64,000 bases of DNA from Flavihumibacter profundi (lineage in GTDB: Bacteria; Bacteroidota; Bacteroidia; Chitinophagales; Chitinophagaceae), in NCBI RefSeq assembly GCF_020076305.1, contig NZ_JAIQXE010000002.1:496001-560000 (forward strand), read 5' to 3'. The number at the start of each line of letters is the position of its first letter. Position 1 is the first letter of the stretch. A program made the position numbers and the translations under genes. Of this stretch, positions 1 to 8,859 are shown piece after piece. The notes under the pieces are model-generated. The model made no database searches. It worked only from the letters and a program-made list of their open reading frames with translations, and was not told where the DNA came from.

Positions 1-66
1 TACATGGCTTTCACTGCAAGGGCAGTTGACCATGCTATCCGGGAAATGAAAAATGGTAATTTATGA
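1..66 (+). CDS. C-terminal end of an unidentified protein, cut by the window start
   Basis: An open frame enters the window at base 1 and ends with TGA at 64-66, giving the last 21 residues (ending MKNGNL). The stop overlaps the ATG of the next gene (ATGA at 63-66), which is typical of translationally coupled genes in one operon. The fragment is too short to assign to a family. Its position suggests it belongs to the same transcript as the DoxX and glycoside hydrolase genes that follow. Confidence 0.6.
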   Translation, partial: YMAFTARAVDHAIREMKNGNL

Positions 67-482
67 TCCCGCATTTTTTTTCACCGGAAAGAAAAATATT
101 TTATGAGCCTGGTATTGCCGGGCTACGCATCATCACCGGACTTTTCCTGGCCTATCATGGCTGGGAAATATTTGATGCACAGAAGATGCAGGACTATGCT
201 AAATGGCTAACTGATTTGCATTTCCCCAGCCCACCGTTGATGGCCACCCTGGGTAAGCTTGCAGAATTAGTGAGCGGCATATTTATTACCATTGGATTGT
301 TCACGAGGCTGGCTGTTTGGCCAATGATATTGACAATGCTGGCCATTGTTTTCACCATGGGCCATGGTAAAATATTTTATGAAGACCAGCATCCATTTAT
401 GTTTGTCCTGGTTGGCCTCTTCCTTTTTTTTAATGGTCCCGGTAAGTATAGTGCCGACCATGCTCTTTTCAGTAACCGTTAA
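63..482 (+). CDS. DoxX-family small membrane protein
   Basis: A 139-residue integral membrane protein with about four hydrophobic segments (near residues 20-37, 60-80, 85-105 and 110-130). The Arg-hydrophobic start (GLRIITGLFLAYHGWE), the internal KLAELVSGIFITIGLFTRLA stretch and the C-terminal ALFSNR are typical of DoxX/SURF4-like proteins. The family is linked to redox and membrane homeostasis, but its reaction is not established. Its ATG overlaps the upstream stop and only 12 bases separate it from the GH43 gene, so it probably rides in the sugar-use operon. Family assignment is firm; the role is open. Confidence 0.85.
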   Translation: MIPHFFSPERKIFYEPGIAGLRIITGLFLAYHGWEIFDAQKMQDYAKWLTDLHFPSPPLMATLGKLAELVSGIFITIGLFTRLAVWPMILTMLAIVFTMGHGKIFYEDQHPFMFVLVGLFLFFNGPGKYSADHALFSNR

Positions 483-494
483 CCTTCATTACGC

Positions 495-2246
495 ATGCGA
501 AAAGTAATCTTTCAATATTTAACAGGCCTGCTTTTGTTAACCGGGCTATCCACTAACGGCATCGCACAACAGAAGACCTATTGTAATCCCATCAATATCG
601 ATTATGGCTATTGCCCTATCCCTAATTTTTCCGAATGGGGAAAACACAGGGCAACAGCAGACCCGGTTATCGTTTTATACAAAGGAGATTATTATTTATT
701 CTCTACCAACCAGTGGGGTTATTGGTGGAGCAGTGATATGCTCAACTGGAATTTTGTATCCAGGAAATTCCTTAAGCCTTACCACAAAGTTTATGACGAA
801 CTATGCGCGCCGGCGGTTTGGGCTATGGGTGACACACTGCTTGTTTTCGGTTCAACCTATACCCGTGATTTTCCTATCTGGATGAGCACCAATCCGAAGG
901 GTAATGTATGGTCTGAAGCTATCGACTCACTGCAGATCGGCGGCTGGGACCCCGCTTTTTTCCTGGATGATGATGGCAAATTATACATGTACAATGGCAG
1001 CAGTAACCGCTATCCTTTGTATGGGGTGGAAATGAACCGTAAAACCTTTCAGCCTGTCGGGACCAGGAAGGAAATGTATTTCCTGGAAGACTGGCGATAT
1101 GGGTGGCAGCGCTTTGGTGAATACATGGACAATACTTTTTTGGATCCTTTTATCGAGGGTGCCTGGATGACCAAACACAAGGGCAAATATTATTTACAAT
1201 ATGGTGCGCCGGGTACAGAAATGAGCGGTTATGCCGATGGGGTAGTGGTGGGTGATAGTCCGCTCGGTCCATTTACCCCACAGTCTGACCCCCTTAGCTT
1301 CAAGCCCGGTGGCTTTGCAAGGGGAGCCGGCCATGGCGCAAGTTTCCAGGATAAATGGAACAATTACTGGCATGTTTCCACCATGATTATTTCAGTGAAA
1401 AATACCTTCGAAAGACGCAATGGGATATGGCCTGCCGGCTTTGATGATGATGGTGTCATGTATTGTAACACCGCATTTGGCGACTATCCGCATTACCTTC
1501 CCAATGGTGAAGCAGACCACCTTAAAAGCCAGTTCACCGGCTGGATGTTACTGAACTATAAAAAACCGGTACAGGTATCCTCTACATTGGGAGCTTATGG
1601 TGCAAACAATGCAGTTGATGAAAGCATCAGAACTTATTGGAGTGCAGCAACTGCTGATAAAGGGGAATGGATCAGCACCGACCTTGGGGCAATTTCGACA
1701 GTGAATGCAATACAGATAAATTATGCTGACCAGGATGCGGAATTTATGGGCAAGCAAACAGGTATTTTCCACCAGTATAAACTATGGTATTCGACAGACG
1801 GGAATAAATGGCGTATCCTCGTAGATAAATCTGCCAGCCAAAAAGACGTTCCCCATGATTACATTGAACTGGAGAAGCCTGTGGAGGCGAGGTTTTTAAA
1901 GTTGGAAAACATCCATATGCCCACGGGGAAATTCGCCATAAGCGGCCTGCGCGTTTTCGGGAAAGGGAAAGGGGAACTACCCAAAAAAGTAAAAGATTTT
2001 ATCGTGCTGAGAACCGAGAAGGACAAACGAAGTGCACTGATTAAATGGAGCCCCGTCGACAACGCATATGCGTATAATATTTATTACGGCACCAACCCCG
2101 GAAAACTATACAATTGTATCATGGTACATGATGCCAATGAGTATTATTTCAAGGGAATGGATAAAGAGAAAACCTATTATTTCACCATACAGCCAATCAA
2201 TGAAAACGGTATTGGTGAAAATTTCAAAACAGTAAAAGCAGAATAA
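495..2246 (+). CDS. Secreted family 43 glycoside hydrolase with F5/8C and FN3 modules
   Basis: A 583-residue exported enzyme (signal peptide to about residue 25, ending NGIAQQ). The five-bladed GH43 fold shows its three acidic residues: Asp56 in TADPVIV (general base), Asp152 in GGWDPAFF (pKa modulator) and Glu221 in PFIEGAW (general acid). Residues about 355-490 form an F5/8 type C carbohydrate-binding module (NAVDESIRTYWSA, WISTDLG) and about 498-583 a fibronectin type III module. GH43 enzymes mostly act on arabinose- or xylose-containing polysaccharides; the exact substrate cannot be read here. The stop codon overlaps the next ATG (TAATG), implying coupled expression with the esterase-like gene. 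Confidence 0.92.
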   Translation: MRKVIFQYLTGLLLLTGLSTNGIAQQKTYCNPINIDYGYCPIPNFSEWGKHRATADPVIVLYKGDYYLFSTNQWGYWWSSDMLNWNFVSRKFLKPYHKVYDELCAPAVWAMGDTLLVFGSTYTRDFPIWMSTNPKGNVWSEAIDSLQIGGWDPAFFLDDDGKLYMYNGSSNRYPLYGVEMNRKTFQPVGTRKEMYFLEDWRYGWQRFGEYMDNTFLDPFIEGAWMTKHKGKYYLQYGAPGTEMSGYADGVVVGDSPLGPFTPQSDPLSFKPGGFARGAGHGASFQDKWNNYWHVSTMIISVKNTFERRNGIWPAGFDDDGVMYCNTAFGDYPHYLPNGEADHLKSQFTGWMLLNYKKPVQVSSTLGAYGANNAVDESIRTYWSAATADKGEWISTDLGAISTVNAIQINYADQDAEFMGKQTGIFHQYKLWYSTDGNKWRILVDKSASQKDVPHDYIELEKPVEARFLKLENIHMPTGKFAISGLRVFGKGKGELPKKVKDFIVLRTEKDKRSALIKWSPVDNAYAYNIYYGTNPGKLYNCIMVHDANEYYFKGMDKEKTYYFTIQPINENGIGENFKTVKAE

Positions 2247-2908
2247 TGCATCGGTTCAAACTTATATACCTGTTGGTCTTGTTTTTTGGCCAGGGAATGA
2301 TGGCCCAGTCGCCCCCGTTTTTTGATGACATGCAGGCCTTTAAAAAAATGGACAGTGTCCATAAGCCGCCAAAGCAGGCTATTTTGTTTGTAGGCAGCTC
2401 TTCCTTCACCAAATGGACCGACCTGCAGGATTATTTTCCGGGATATACCCTTATCAACCGCGGGTTTGGCGGCTCTTCACTGCCCGACCTTATCCGGTAT
2501 GAAAATGATATTATCTTTCCCTATAAACCCAGGCAGGTTGTGATCTATTGCGGTGAAAATGATTTTGCAGCAGCAGATACGGTTACAACTGATATGGTGT
2601 TTGCCCGCTTCACCCGTTTATATTCGGATATCCGTCACCGGTTACCAAAAGTTTCCATTGTATTTGTATCCATAAAACCCAGTCCGAGTCGCCGGCACCT
2701 GCAACCCAAAATAATTGCAGCGAACCAGCAGATCCGTGGTTTTTTGTCGAAAGAAAAAAATACAGCATTTGTAGATGTTTATCCGTTGATGCTGGAAAGT
2801 GACGGGTCAATGATGGGGCAAATTTTTCTTGCCGATAGCCTGCACATGAATGCCGGCGGATATGCTATCTGGAAAAAAGCGATCCAGCCATATTTACTGA
2901 AAAAATAA
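2246..2908 (+). CDS. Secreted SGNH/GDSL-type esterase or lipase
   Basis: A 220-residue exported hydrolase with a signal peptide of about 20 residues. SGNH blocks are visible: nucleophile Ser in LFVGSSSFTKW (near residue 51-52), the block II Gly in NRGFGGSS, the block III GEND at 103-106, and the DxxH pair Asp197/His200 in DSLHMNAGGY. Such enzymes in carbohydrate operons often remove acetyl groups from xylan or pectin, which would fit the GH43 partner; the acetyl-esterase role is inference. The gene starts on the last base of the GH43 stop region and ends 10 bases before the GH3 gene. Confidence 0.88.
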   Translation: MHRFKLIYLLVLFFGQGMMAQSPPFFDDMQAFKKMDSVHKPPKQAILFVGSSSFTKWTDLQDYFPGYTLINRGFGGSSLPDLIRYENDIIFPYKPRQVVIYCGENDFAAADTVTTDMVFARFTRLYSDIRHRLPKVSIVFVSIKPSPSRRHLQPKIIAANQQIRGFLSKEKNTAFVDVYPLMLESDGSMMGQIFLADSLHMNAGGYAIWKKAIQPYLLKK

Positions 2909-2918
2909 AACCGCATAT

Positions 2919-5210
2919 ATGAAATTTCCTTTTAGGTGCTTTACCCTCCTGGCCCTGGTGTTATTTTATAGCATAGCAAATGCGCAAACTTCCGATCCGG
3001 CAAAAATGAAATCCTTCATTGATGCCTTAATGGCCAGGATGACGACCGAAGAGAAAATAGGGCAACTTAACCTGGTCGTTGGCGGTGAAGCCACTACGGG
3101 TTCTGTGGTAAGCATGGATGTTAGCAGTAAGATCCGTAAAGGCCAGGTTGGTGGCATCTTCAGTGTAACTACCCCGAACCGGGTGAGAAAGGCGCAGGAA
3201 ATGGCAGTGAATGAAAGTCGTTTGAAGATCCCTATGCTCTTTGGCCTGGATGTAATTCATGGCTACAAGACTATTTTCCCGATACCCCTTGGACTGAGTT
3301 GCTCCTGGGATATGCAATTAATTGAACAAAGTGCAAGGATTGCCGCACAGGAAGCAAGCGCAGATGGATTAAACTGGACTTTTTCCCCGATGGTTGATAT
3401 TTCCCGCGACCCAAGATGGGGGCGTGTTGCAGAAGGTTCTGGTGAAGACCCGTACCTGGGTTCCGCAATCGCCAAAGCAATGGTTAAGGGATACCAGGGC
3501 GATGATCTTTCCGCGAAAAACACCATTATGGCCTGTGTAAAGCATTATGCACTCTACGGCGCAGCTGAGGGCGGGCGTGATTATAATACTGTTGATATGA
3601 GCAGGGTGCGTATGTATAATGAATATTTCCCACCCTATAAAGCCGCAGTGGATGCAGGTGTTGCTACCGTAATGACTTCCTTTAATGAAATCGATGGTAT
3701 CCCCGCTACTGCCAACAAATGGCTGATTACTGATGTGTTGCGCAAACAATGGGGCTTCAGGGGAATGGTGGTTTCTGATTATACATCCGTTAATGAAATG
3801 ACCAGCCATGGATTGGGTGACCTGAAAACAGTATCGGCACTGGCTATTAAAGCCGGGCTTGATATGGATATGGTGGGTGAGGGTTTCCTCACAACATTGC
3901 AGCAGTCCTTAAAGGAAGGGAAAGTAACCATGGCAGATATCAATCGCGCCTGCAGGATGGTTTTGGAATCGAAATACAAACTCGGGTTATTTGAAGACCC
4001 TTATCGGTATTGTGATGAGAACCGCGCGAAAAATGAACTTTTTACGGAAGCGAACCGCAAACAGGAACGCATAACCGCTGCGCATTCTTTCGTGTTATTA
4101 AAAAACCAGGGGCCTGTCCTGCCACTCTCCAGGAAAGGCTCCATTGCACTGGTTGGTCCATTGGCCGACAGCAGGGAAAATTTAGTGGGTACCTGGAGCG
4201 TTGCTGCAGATTACGCAAACCCCCCAATCTCATTGTTGACCGCAATTAAACAGGCTGTTGGCTCTTCTGCCAATGTCCTCTATGCTAAAGGAGCCAACTT
4301 AACCCGGGACGCTGATATGGAAGCCAGGGTAAGCATATTTGGAAAGAAAATGGAAAGGGATAATCGCCCGGCTGACGTACTGATTGATGAAGCGCTGAAA
4401 GTCGCCGCAGGGGCCGATGTAATTGTTGCGGCCCTGGGTGAAGCCGCTGAAATGACCGGGGAATCATCCAGCCGGTCTGATATTAGCCTTCCTTCCAGCC
4501 AGAAGGATTTATTAAAAGCATTGGTTAATACCGGGAAACCGGTTGTCGTGGTGTTATTCACCGGCAGGCCCCTTGTTTTGCCTGAAGAAGAAAAAATCGC
4601 CACCGCGATCCTGAACGTTTGGTTTCCTGGTTCTGAAGGCGCCAATGCCATTGCGGATGTGTTGTTTGGCGATGTAAACCCTTCAGGAAAACTAACTGCC
4701 AGTTTCCCCAGGAGCGTTGGCCAGATTCCCATTTACTACAGCAGCAAAAATACCGGCCGCCCTCTTGTGGGAACCGGCTTCGAGAAATTCAGGTCCAATT
4801 ACCTGGATGTACCCAATGATCCGTTATTTCCTTTTGGCTATGGGTTGAGCTATACCAGTTTTGGATATAGTGAAGTAAAACTCAGTAGTGCAAATCTGAA
4901 AGGAAACCAAAAGCTGGAAGCATCGGTAACGGTGACCAATACCGGAAAATATGCCGGCGAAGAAGTGGTGCAATTGTATATCCGTGATATTGTAGGTACC
5001 AATACCAGGCCGTTGAAAGAATTGAAAGGGTTCCGGAAAATCAGCCTGCAGCCGGGAGAGGCAAAGCAGGTAAACTTTACCGTTAGTACCGACGATCTCC
5101 GGTTTTATAATAATGACCTCAAATACGACTGGGAGCCCGGCGCTTTCCGCATTTTTATCGGGACAAATTCGAGGGATACAAAATCAGCCGACGTAAATTG
5201 GACAAAGTAA
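2919..5210 (+). CDS. bglX: Glycoside hydrolase family 3 beta-glucosidase (BglX type)
   Basis: A 763-residue secreted enzyme with a signal peptide ending near residue 22. It has the GH3 N-terminal barrel (RDPRWGRVAEGSGEDPYL, KHYALYGAAEGGRDYN), the nucleophile Asp287 in MVVSDYTSV, the alpha/beta sandwich domain with a likely acid/base Glu515 in MTGESSSRSDISLP, and a C-terminal fibronectin-III-like domain. The length matches periplasmic BglX enzymes that cleave beta-linked gluco- or xylo-oligosaccharides from the non-reducing end. Only 10 bases separate it from the SGNH gene, so it is part of the same operon and probably finishes degradation of oligosaccharides released upstream. The gene symbol is by architecture, not by proven orthology. 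Confidence 0.92.
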   Translation: MKFPFRCFTLLALVLFYSIANAQTSDPAKMKSFIDALMARMTTEEKIGQLNLVVGGEATTGSVVSMDVSSKIRKGQVGGIFSVTTPNRVRKAQEMAVNESRLKIPMLFGLDVIHGYKTIFPIPLGLSCSWDMQLIEQSARIAAQEASADGLNWTFSPMVDISRDPRWGRVAEGSGEDPYLGSAIAKAMVKGYQGDDLSAKNTIMACVKHYALYGAAEGGRDYNTVDMSRVRMYNEYFPPYKAAVDAGVATVMTSFNEIDGIPATANKWLITDVLRKQWGFRGMVVSDYTSVNEMTSHGLGDLKTVSALAIKAGLDMDMVGEGFLTTLQQSLKEGKVTMADINRACRMVLESKYKLGLFEDPYRYCDENRAKNELFTEANRKQERITAAHSFVLLKNQGPVLPLSRKGSIALVGPLADSRENLVGTWSVAADYANPPISLLTAIKQAVGSSANVLYAKGANLTRDADMEARVSIFGKKMERDNRPADVLIDEALKVAAGADVIVAALGEAAEMTGESSSRSDISLPSSQKDLLKALVNTGKPVVVVLFTGRPLVLPEEEKIATAILNVWFPGSEGANAIADVLFGDVNPSGKLTASFPRSVGQIPIYYSSKNTGRPLVGTGFEKFRSNYLDVPNDPLFPFGYGLSYTSFGYSEVKLSSANLKGNQKLEASVTVTNTGKYAGEEVVQLYIRDIVGTNTRPLKELKGFRKISLQPGEAKQVNFTVSTDDLRFYNNDLKYDWEPGAFRIFIGTNSRDTKSADVNWTK

Positions 5211-5234
5211 TATTAACTAGATTACACGCCGAAT

Positions 5235-6026
5235 ATGAAACCGAAAAAATTGTTTTCCGCAATTCCACTGGCACTGGCAGTCTTTATCTGCTCTTTTTCC
5301 ACCCACCAGAAAGACAACAGGAAGTGGATTGAACTTTTCAATGGAAAAGATATCAAAGACTGGATGGTTAAGATCAACCACCATGATGTCGGCGATAATT
5401 TTGGTAATACCTTCCGGGTAGAAGATGGTATCATAAAAGTGCGGTACGATAAGTACAAAGACTTTAATGAACAGTTTGGGCACCTTTATTACAAGACGCC
5501 TTATTCATATTATCATTTGTTGGTGGAATACCGCATAACCGGGGAGTTTTTAAAATCCGCCCCCGAATATGCTATGAGAAATAGCGGCGTAATGCTGCAT
5601 TCCCAGGATCCACGAACAATGCTCAAAGACCAGGATTGGCCTATTTCGGTGGAGTTGCAACTGCTGGCCGGACTGGATGACGGATTGCCCAGGCCAACCG
5701 GAAATATGTGTTCCCCGGGTACCGATGTCGAATTCAAAGGCCGCATTGACCCGCGGCATTGCATAGAATCCAGTTCCAAAACATACAAACTCGACGAATG
5801 GGTAACTGTTGAAGCCATTGTGCTCGGCGATTCTTTAATTACGCATATAGTTAACGGTGATACAGTATTGCAATATGCACACCCGCAGGTTGGTGGGGGT
5901 GTGGTGCACAATTATGATCCCGCACAAAAGCAGGATGGCAAATTGCTGAAAAGCGGTTTCATTGCCCTCCAGGCAGAAGGCCAGCCCGTCGATTTCAGGC
6001 GCGTCGCAATCCAGGTCTTGAAGTGA
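5235..6026 (+). CDS. DUF1080 (3-keto-disaccharide hydrolase fold) secreted protein
   Basis: A 263-residue protein with an N-terminal export signal (LFSAIPLALAVFICSFS, possibly a lipoprotein signal through the Cys). It has a concanavalin-like jelly roll carrying the DUF1080 start signature WIELFNGKDIKDWMVK and later SVELQLLAG and NMCSPG. Characterised Bacteroidota members of DUF1080 include 3-keto-glucoside hydrolases, and others simply bind carbohydrate. It follows bglX by 24 bases on the same strand and looks like the last gene of the operon. The stop codon is directly followed by three ATTCACC-type heptamers. Confidence 0.88.
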   Translation: MKPKKLFSAIPLALAVFICSFSTHQKDNRKWIELFNGKDIKDWMVKINHHDVGDNFGNTFRVEDGIIKVRYDKYKDFNEQFGHLYYKTPYSYYHLLVEYRITGEFLKSAPEYAMRNSGVMLHSQDPRTMLKDQDWPISVELQLLAGLDDGLPRPTGNMCSPGTDVEFKGRIDPRHCIESSSKTYKLDEWVTVEAIVLGDSLITHIVNGDTVLQYAHPQVGGGVVHNYDPAQKQDGKLLKSGFIALQAEGQPVDFRRVAIQVLK

Positions 6027-6029
6027 ACC

Positions 6030-6056
6030 ATTCACCATTCACTATTCACCATTCCC
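6030..6056. repeat. ATTCACC heptanucleotide repeat tract
   Basis: Three tandem heptamers (ATTCACC, ATTCACT, ATTCACC at 6030-6050) and a partial fourth lie between the DUF1080 stop and the HAD start. They belong to the same repeat family as the tracts at 25214-25238, 25371-25405 and, more degenerately, 56471-56493. Confidence 0.85.
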
Positions 6057-6063
6057 CCCTCCC

Positions 6064-6071
6064 TATCTTCG
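6064..6071 (+). promoter_or_regulatory. Possible -7 box (TATCTTCG) for the HAD gene
   Basis: TATCTTCG differs by one base from the Bacteroidota -7 consensus TAnnTTTG and is followed by CACC and the ATG at 6076. A start point 5-7 bases downstream would make the mRNA almost leaderless. Confidence 0.4.
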
Positions 6072-6075
6072 CACC

Positions 6076-6690
6076 ATGGAACCAATTAAAAACGTACTTC
6101 TCGACCTTGGCGGGGTTCTCCTGAACCTGGATTTTGCAGAAACAGAAGCCGGATTCGCCAGGTTGGGACTTACTGATTTTAACCGGCATTTTTCTCAATT
6201 CAAATCTTCCCCCTTATTTGAAGAACTTGAAACAGGGGCGGTAACCCAGTCGCAATTCCTGGCCCATTTTCGCCAGGAAACCGGCGTAACAGTTCCTGAC
6301 CAGGCTATAATAAAGGCCTGGAATGCCATGCTGCTCGATTTTCCTGCCGAACGGATCAGCTGGCTGGACAAACTTTCTGACCGCTACCGGGTTTTCCTGT
6401 ACAGCAATACCAATGCTTTTCACCATGATGCCTTCCAGGAAAGCTTTTCCTCAGCCCACCCCGGAAAGCCCTTTGATGATTATTTTGAAAAAGCCTACTA
6501 TTCCCATATCCTGGGTAAAAGGAAGCCATATGTGGAATCTTACCACCACCTGCTACAGGATGCAGGTATCCAGGCACATGAAACTGTTTTCATAGACGAC
6601 ACTATGCCCAATATAGAAGGGGCAATAAATGCAGGCTTGAAAGCCATTCACCTGGCTCCCGGAACAACAGTGCTGGACCTTGATTTGTAG
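6076..6690 (+). CDS. HAD-family phosphatase (YihX-like)
   Basis: A 204-residue cytoplasmic HAD hydrolase. Motif I is the LLDLGGVLLNLDF segment with the nucleophile Asp10, motif II the Ser in FLYSNTNAFH, the motif III Lys lies in GKRKPYVESYHHLL, and motif IV is FIDDTMPNIEGA. The arrangement matches the subfamily IA sugar-phosphate phosphatases such as YihX; the substrate cannot be told from sequence. The gene stands alone, between the heptamer tract and the convergent DUF4834 gene. Confidence 0.88.
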   Translation: MEPIKNVLLDLGGVLLNLDFAETEAGFARLGLTDFNRHFSQFKSSPLFEELETGAVTQSQFLAHFRQETGVTVPDQAIIKAWNAMLLDFPAERISWLDKLSDRYRVFLYSNTNAFHHDAFQESFSSAHPGKPFDDYFEKAYYSHILGKRKPYVESYHHLLQDAGIQAHETVFIDDTMPNIEGAINAGLKAIHLAPGTTVLDLDL

Positions 6691-6714
6691 TTGGCCAAAA
6701 AACCGTTAACCCGG

Positions 6715-6957
6715 TTATTTCAGCTCCTCAAAATCGATATAATCACTGGAAAATTTTTTAGGGTTGGGGCGGTTCTGGTTTGCCTCCTGGCTTTGCGCAT
6801 ACCCTTGTTGGGCGCGCATCTGGGCCTCCATCTGATCTTGTGCGGCTTTGAACTGCTGGCGCACGCTGCGGGTGGCCTTGCTGACAGGTATCACAAAGCC
6901 AAAAATAAACCGGTATGCGATGTACGCCAATAACAGTAGTAATACAGTTTTTAACAT
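6715..6957 (-). CDS. DUF4834-family small membrane protein
   Basis: An 80-residue protein with one N-terminal membrane helix (MLKTVLLLLLAYIAYRFIFG) followed by a charged Gln/Arg/Asn-rich tail that ends in the conserved-looking SSDYIDFEELK. This layout fits the Bacteroidota-specific DUF4834 family, whose function is unknown. The ATG at 6957 is chosen over an in-frame ATG 12 codons upstream because a TACCTTTG -7 box at 6965-6972 lies between them. Confidence 0.75.
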   Translation of the reverse strand: MLKTVLLLLLAYIAYRFIFGFVIPVSKATRSVRQQFKAAQDQMEAQMRAQQGYAQSQEANQNRPNPKKFSSDYIDFEELK

Positions 6958-6964
6958 AGCCAAA

Positions 6965-6972
6965 CAAAGGTA
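6965..6972 (-). promoter_or_regulatory. -7 box TACCTTTG for the DUF4834 gene
   Basis: On the minus strand TACCTTTG is an exact match to TAnnTTTG and ends 7 bases before the ATG at 6957, so the transcript would have almost no leader. Confidence 0.5.
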
Positions 6973-7042
6973 CAAGCTATCTTTATAATGCATTTGTTAA
7001 TCTTAACAATGCGGTAATTTGGGCCGTATTGGACATTTACCT

Positions 7043-7050
7043 TACATTTG
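7043..7050 (+). promoter_or_regulatory. -7 box TACATTTG for rimP-nusA-infB
   Basis: TACATTTG matches the Bacteroidota -7 consensus TAnnTTTG. A TTTG at 7018-7021, 21 bases upstream, can serve as the -33 element. The predicted leader before the rimP ATG is about 50 bases. Confidence 0.6.
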
Positions 7051-7104
7051 CACCAGTAAAAGAATCATGAGAAGGGAACGGAAGCGTTCCCTTCTTCCAT
7101 TTTG

Positions 7105-7575
7105 ATGACGAACGAATCTATCATACAGTCCGTTAGCCAGTTGATCCAGGAATTGATCGCAGGAGATACCGATATGTTCCTTGTTGAGGTAAGGGTTAAG
7201 CCTACGCACAACATCAAAGTCTTCCTGGACGCAGATTCCGGCGTTAATATTGCCCGCTGCGCAACGGTTAACCGGGCTTTGTATAAAAAGATCGAAGAGG
7301 CTGGATGGTTCCCGGAAGGTGATTTCTCACTGGAAGTGTCTTCCGCCGGACTGGATGAACCTTTGAAAATGTGGCGCCAATACAAGAAAAATATTGGCCG
7401 GACTGCAGAAGTAACCATGAATGACGGGGCAAAATTTTCAGGTTTACTGCAGGAAGTAACGGAAGACGGAATCGTTCTCGAAGAAACAATAGGAAAGAAT
7501 AAGAAAAAAGAAGTTATAGCACATTCCTTGCTATTCGATAACATTAAACAAACCAAAATTCAGGTAGTATTCTAA
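7105..7575 (+). CDS. rimP: Ribosome maturation factor RimP
   Basis: A 156-residue cytoplasmic protein needed for maturation of the 30S subunit. It shows the RimP N-terminal domain (FLVEVRVKPTHNIKVFLDAD, then the conserved SSAGLDEPL) and the small C-terminal SH3-like barrel (VTMNDGAKFSGLLQEV). A TTG precedes the ATG at 7105; the ATG is preferred. It heads the classic rimP-nusA-infB operon, with 11 bases to nusA, which agrees with the assignment. Confidence 0.95.
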   Translation: MTNESIIQSVSQLIQELIAGDTDMFLVEVRVKPTHNIKVFLDADSGVNIARCATVNRALYKKIEEAGWFPEGDFSLEVSSAGLDEPLKMWRQYKKNIGRTAEVTMNDGAKFSGLLQEVTEDGIVLEETIGKNKKKEVIAHSLLFDNIKQTKIQVVF

Positions 7576-7586
7576 ATAACACTACT

Positions 7587-8834
7587 ATGGCAAGTATCAA
7601 TTTGATTGAAGCATTTCAGGATTTCAAAGAGGCAGAGAATATCGATCGCCCAACGATGATGAAAGTCGTTGAAGACGTATTTAAAACCCTGCTGCGCAAA
7701 AAATATGGCGCCGATGACAACTTCGACGTTATCGTTAACGCCGAAAAAGGTGACCTGGAGATCGTGCGCAGGCGTATGATCGTAGAAGATGGCGCAGTTG
7801 AAGACCCCCTGGCAGAAATCGCCTATAGCGAAGCACGAAAGATTGAACCCGATTTCGAAGTGGGCGAAGAACTCTACCAGGAAGTCGAAATTCTTGATTT
7901 CGGCCGTCGCGCCATCCTGGCCGCCAAACAAACACTGGCGAGCAGGATCAGTGACCTGAAAAAGAACGTCCTGGTAAAAAAATATGGCGACCGCGTCGGG
8001 GATATCATCAGCGCCGAGGTTTACCAGGTGTGGAAAAAGGAAATCCTGCTGCTGGATGAGGATGGAAACGAACTGATCCTCCCTAAAAGCGAACAAATCC
8101 CCCAGGATTATTTCAAAAAAGGGGAAAGCATCCGCGCAGTAGTAAAAAAGGTTGAACTGAAAAATAATTCACCTGTTATTATTTTATCACGCACCAGTCC
8201 ATCTTTCTTGGCTAAATTGCTTGAAATTGAGGTGCCTGAAATTTTTGATGGCCTCATTGTTATTAAGAAAATCGTCCGCGAACCTGGTGAAAGGGCAAAA
8301 GTTGCCGTTGAATCCTACGATGACCGTATTGACCCCGTGGGTGCCTGTGTGGGCATGAAAGGTAGCCGTATCCATGGAATCGTTCGCGAACTGAAGAATG
8401 AAAACATTGATGTAATTAACTGGACCAACAACCAGCAGCTCCTCATCCAGCGGGCATTGACGCCTGCGAAGATTACCAGTATGGAACTGGACAACGAAAA
8501 GCACCATGTGAACGTCTTCCTTAAACCCGACCAGGTTTCCCTGGCTATCGGTCGTAAAGGTGTTAATATCAAGCTGGCGCAGGAATTGACCGGTTTGACC
8601 ATCGACGTATTCAGGGATAATGAAGGCGAAGTGGAAGAATATGATATCGACCTCGATGAATTCAGCGACGAAATCGAAACCTGGATCATCGACGAATTAA
8701 AACGCATCGGTTGCGATACCGCACGCAGCGTTTTGGACCTTACAGTTGACGAATTAGAGAGAAGAACCGACCTTGAACGCGAAACTATTGAAGATGTGAA
8801 GCGCGTAGTGAAGGAAGAGTTCGAAAAGGAATAA
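7587..8834 (+). CDS. nusA: Transcription termination/antitermination factor NusA
   Basis: A 415-residue protein that binds RNA polymerase and modulates pausing, termination and antitermination. Visible parts are the N-terminal polymerase-binding domain (about 1-125), the S1 domain (about 130-200), and two KH domains including DPVGACVGMKGSRIHGIVRE and VSLAIGRKGVNIKLA. The acidic C-terminal tail (EEYDIDLDEFSDEIE) is followed by a short helix-hairpin-helix stretch (LDLTVDELERRTDLERETI). It lacks the double acidic repeat of E. coli NusA, as is usual in this phylum. The gene lies between rimP and infB. Confidence 0.96.
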   Translation: MASINLIEAFQDFKEAENIDRPTMMKVVEDVFKTLLRKKYGADDNFDVIVNAEKGDLEIVRRRMIVEDGAVEDPLAEIAYSEARKIEPDFEVGEELYQEVEILDFGRRAILAAKQTLASRISDLKKNVLVKKYGDRVGDIISAEVYQVWKKEILLLDEDGNELILPKSEQIPQDYFKKGESIRAVVKKVELKNNSPVIILSRTSPSFLAKLLEIEVPEIFDGLIVIKKIVREPGERAKVAVESYDDRIDPVGACVGMKGSRIHGIVRELKNENIDVINWTNNQQLLIQRALTPAKITSMELDNEKHHVNVFLKPDQVSLAIGRKGVNIKLAQELTGLTIDVFRDNEGEVEEYDIDLDEFSDEIETWIIDELKRIGCDTARSVLDLTVDELERRTDLERETIEDVKRVVKEEFEKE

Positions 8835-8859
8835 TTATCTGTTTACTCAGAAAAAATAA

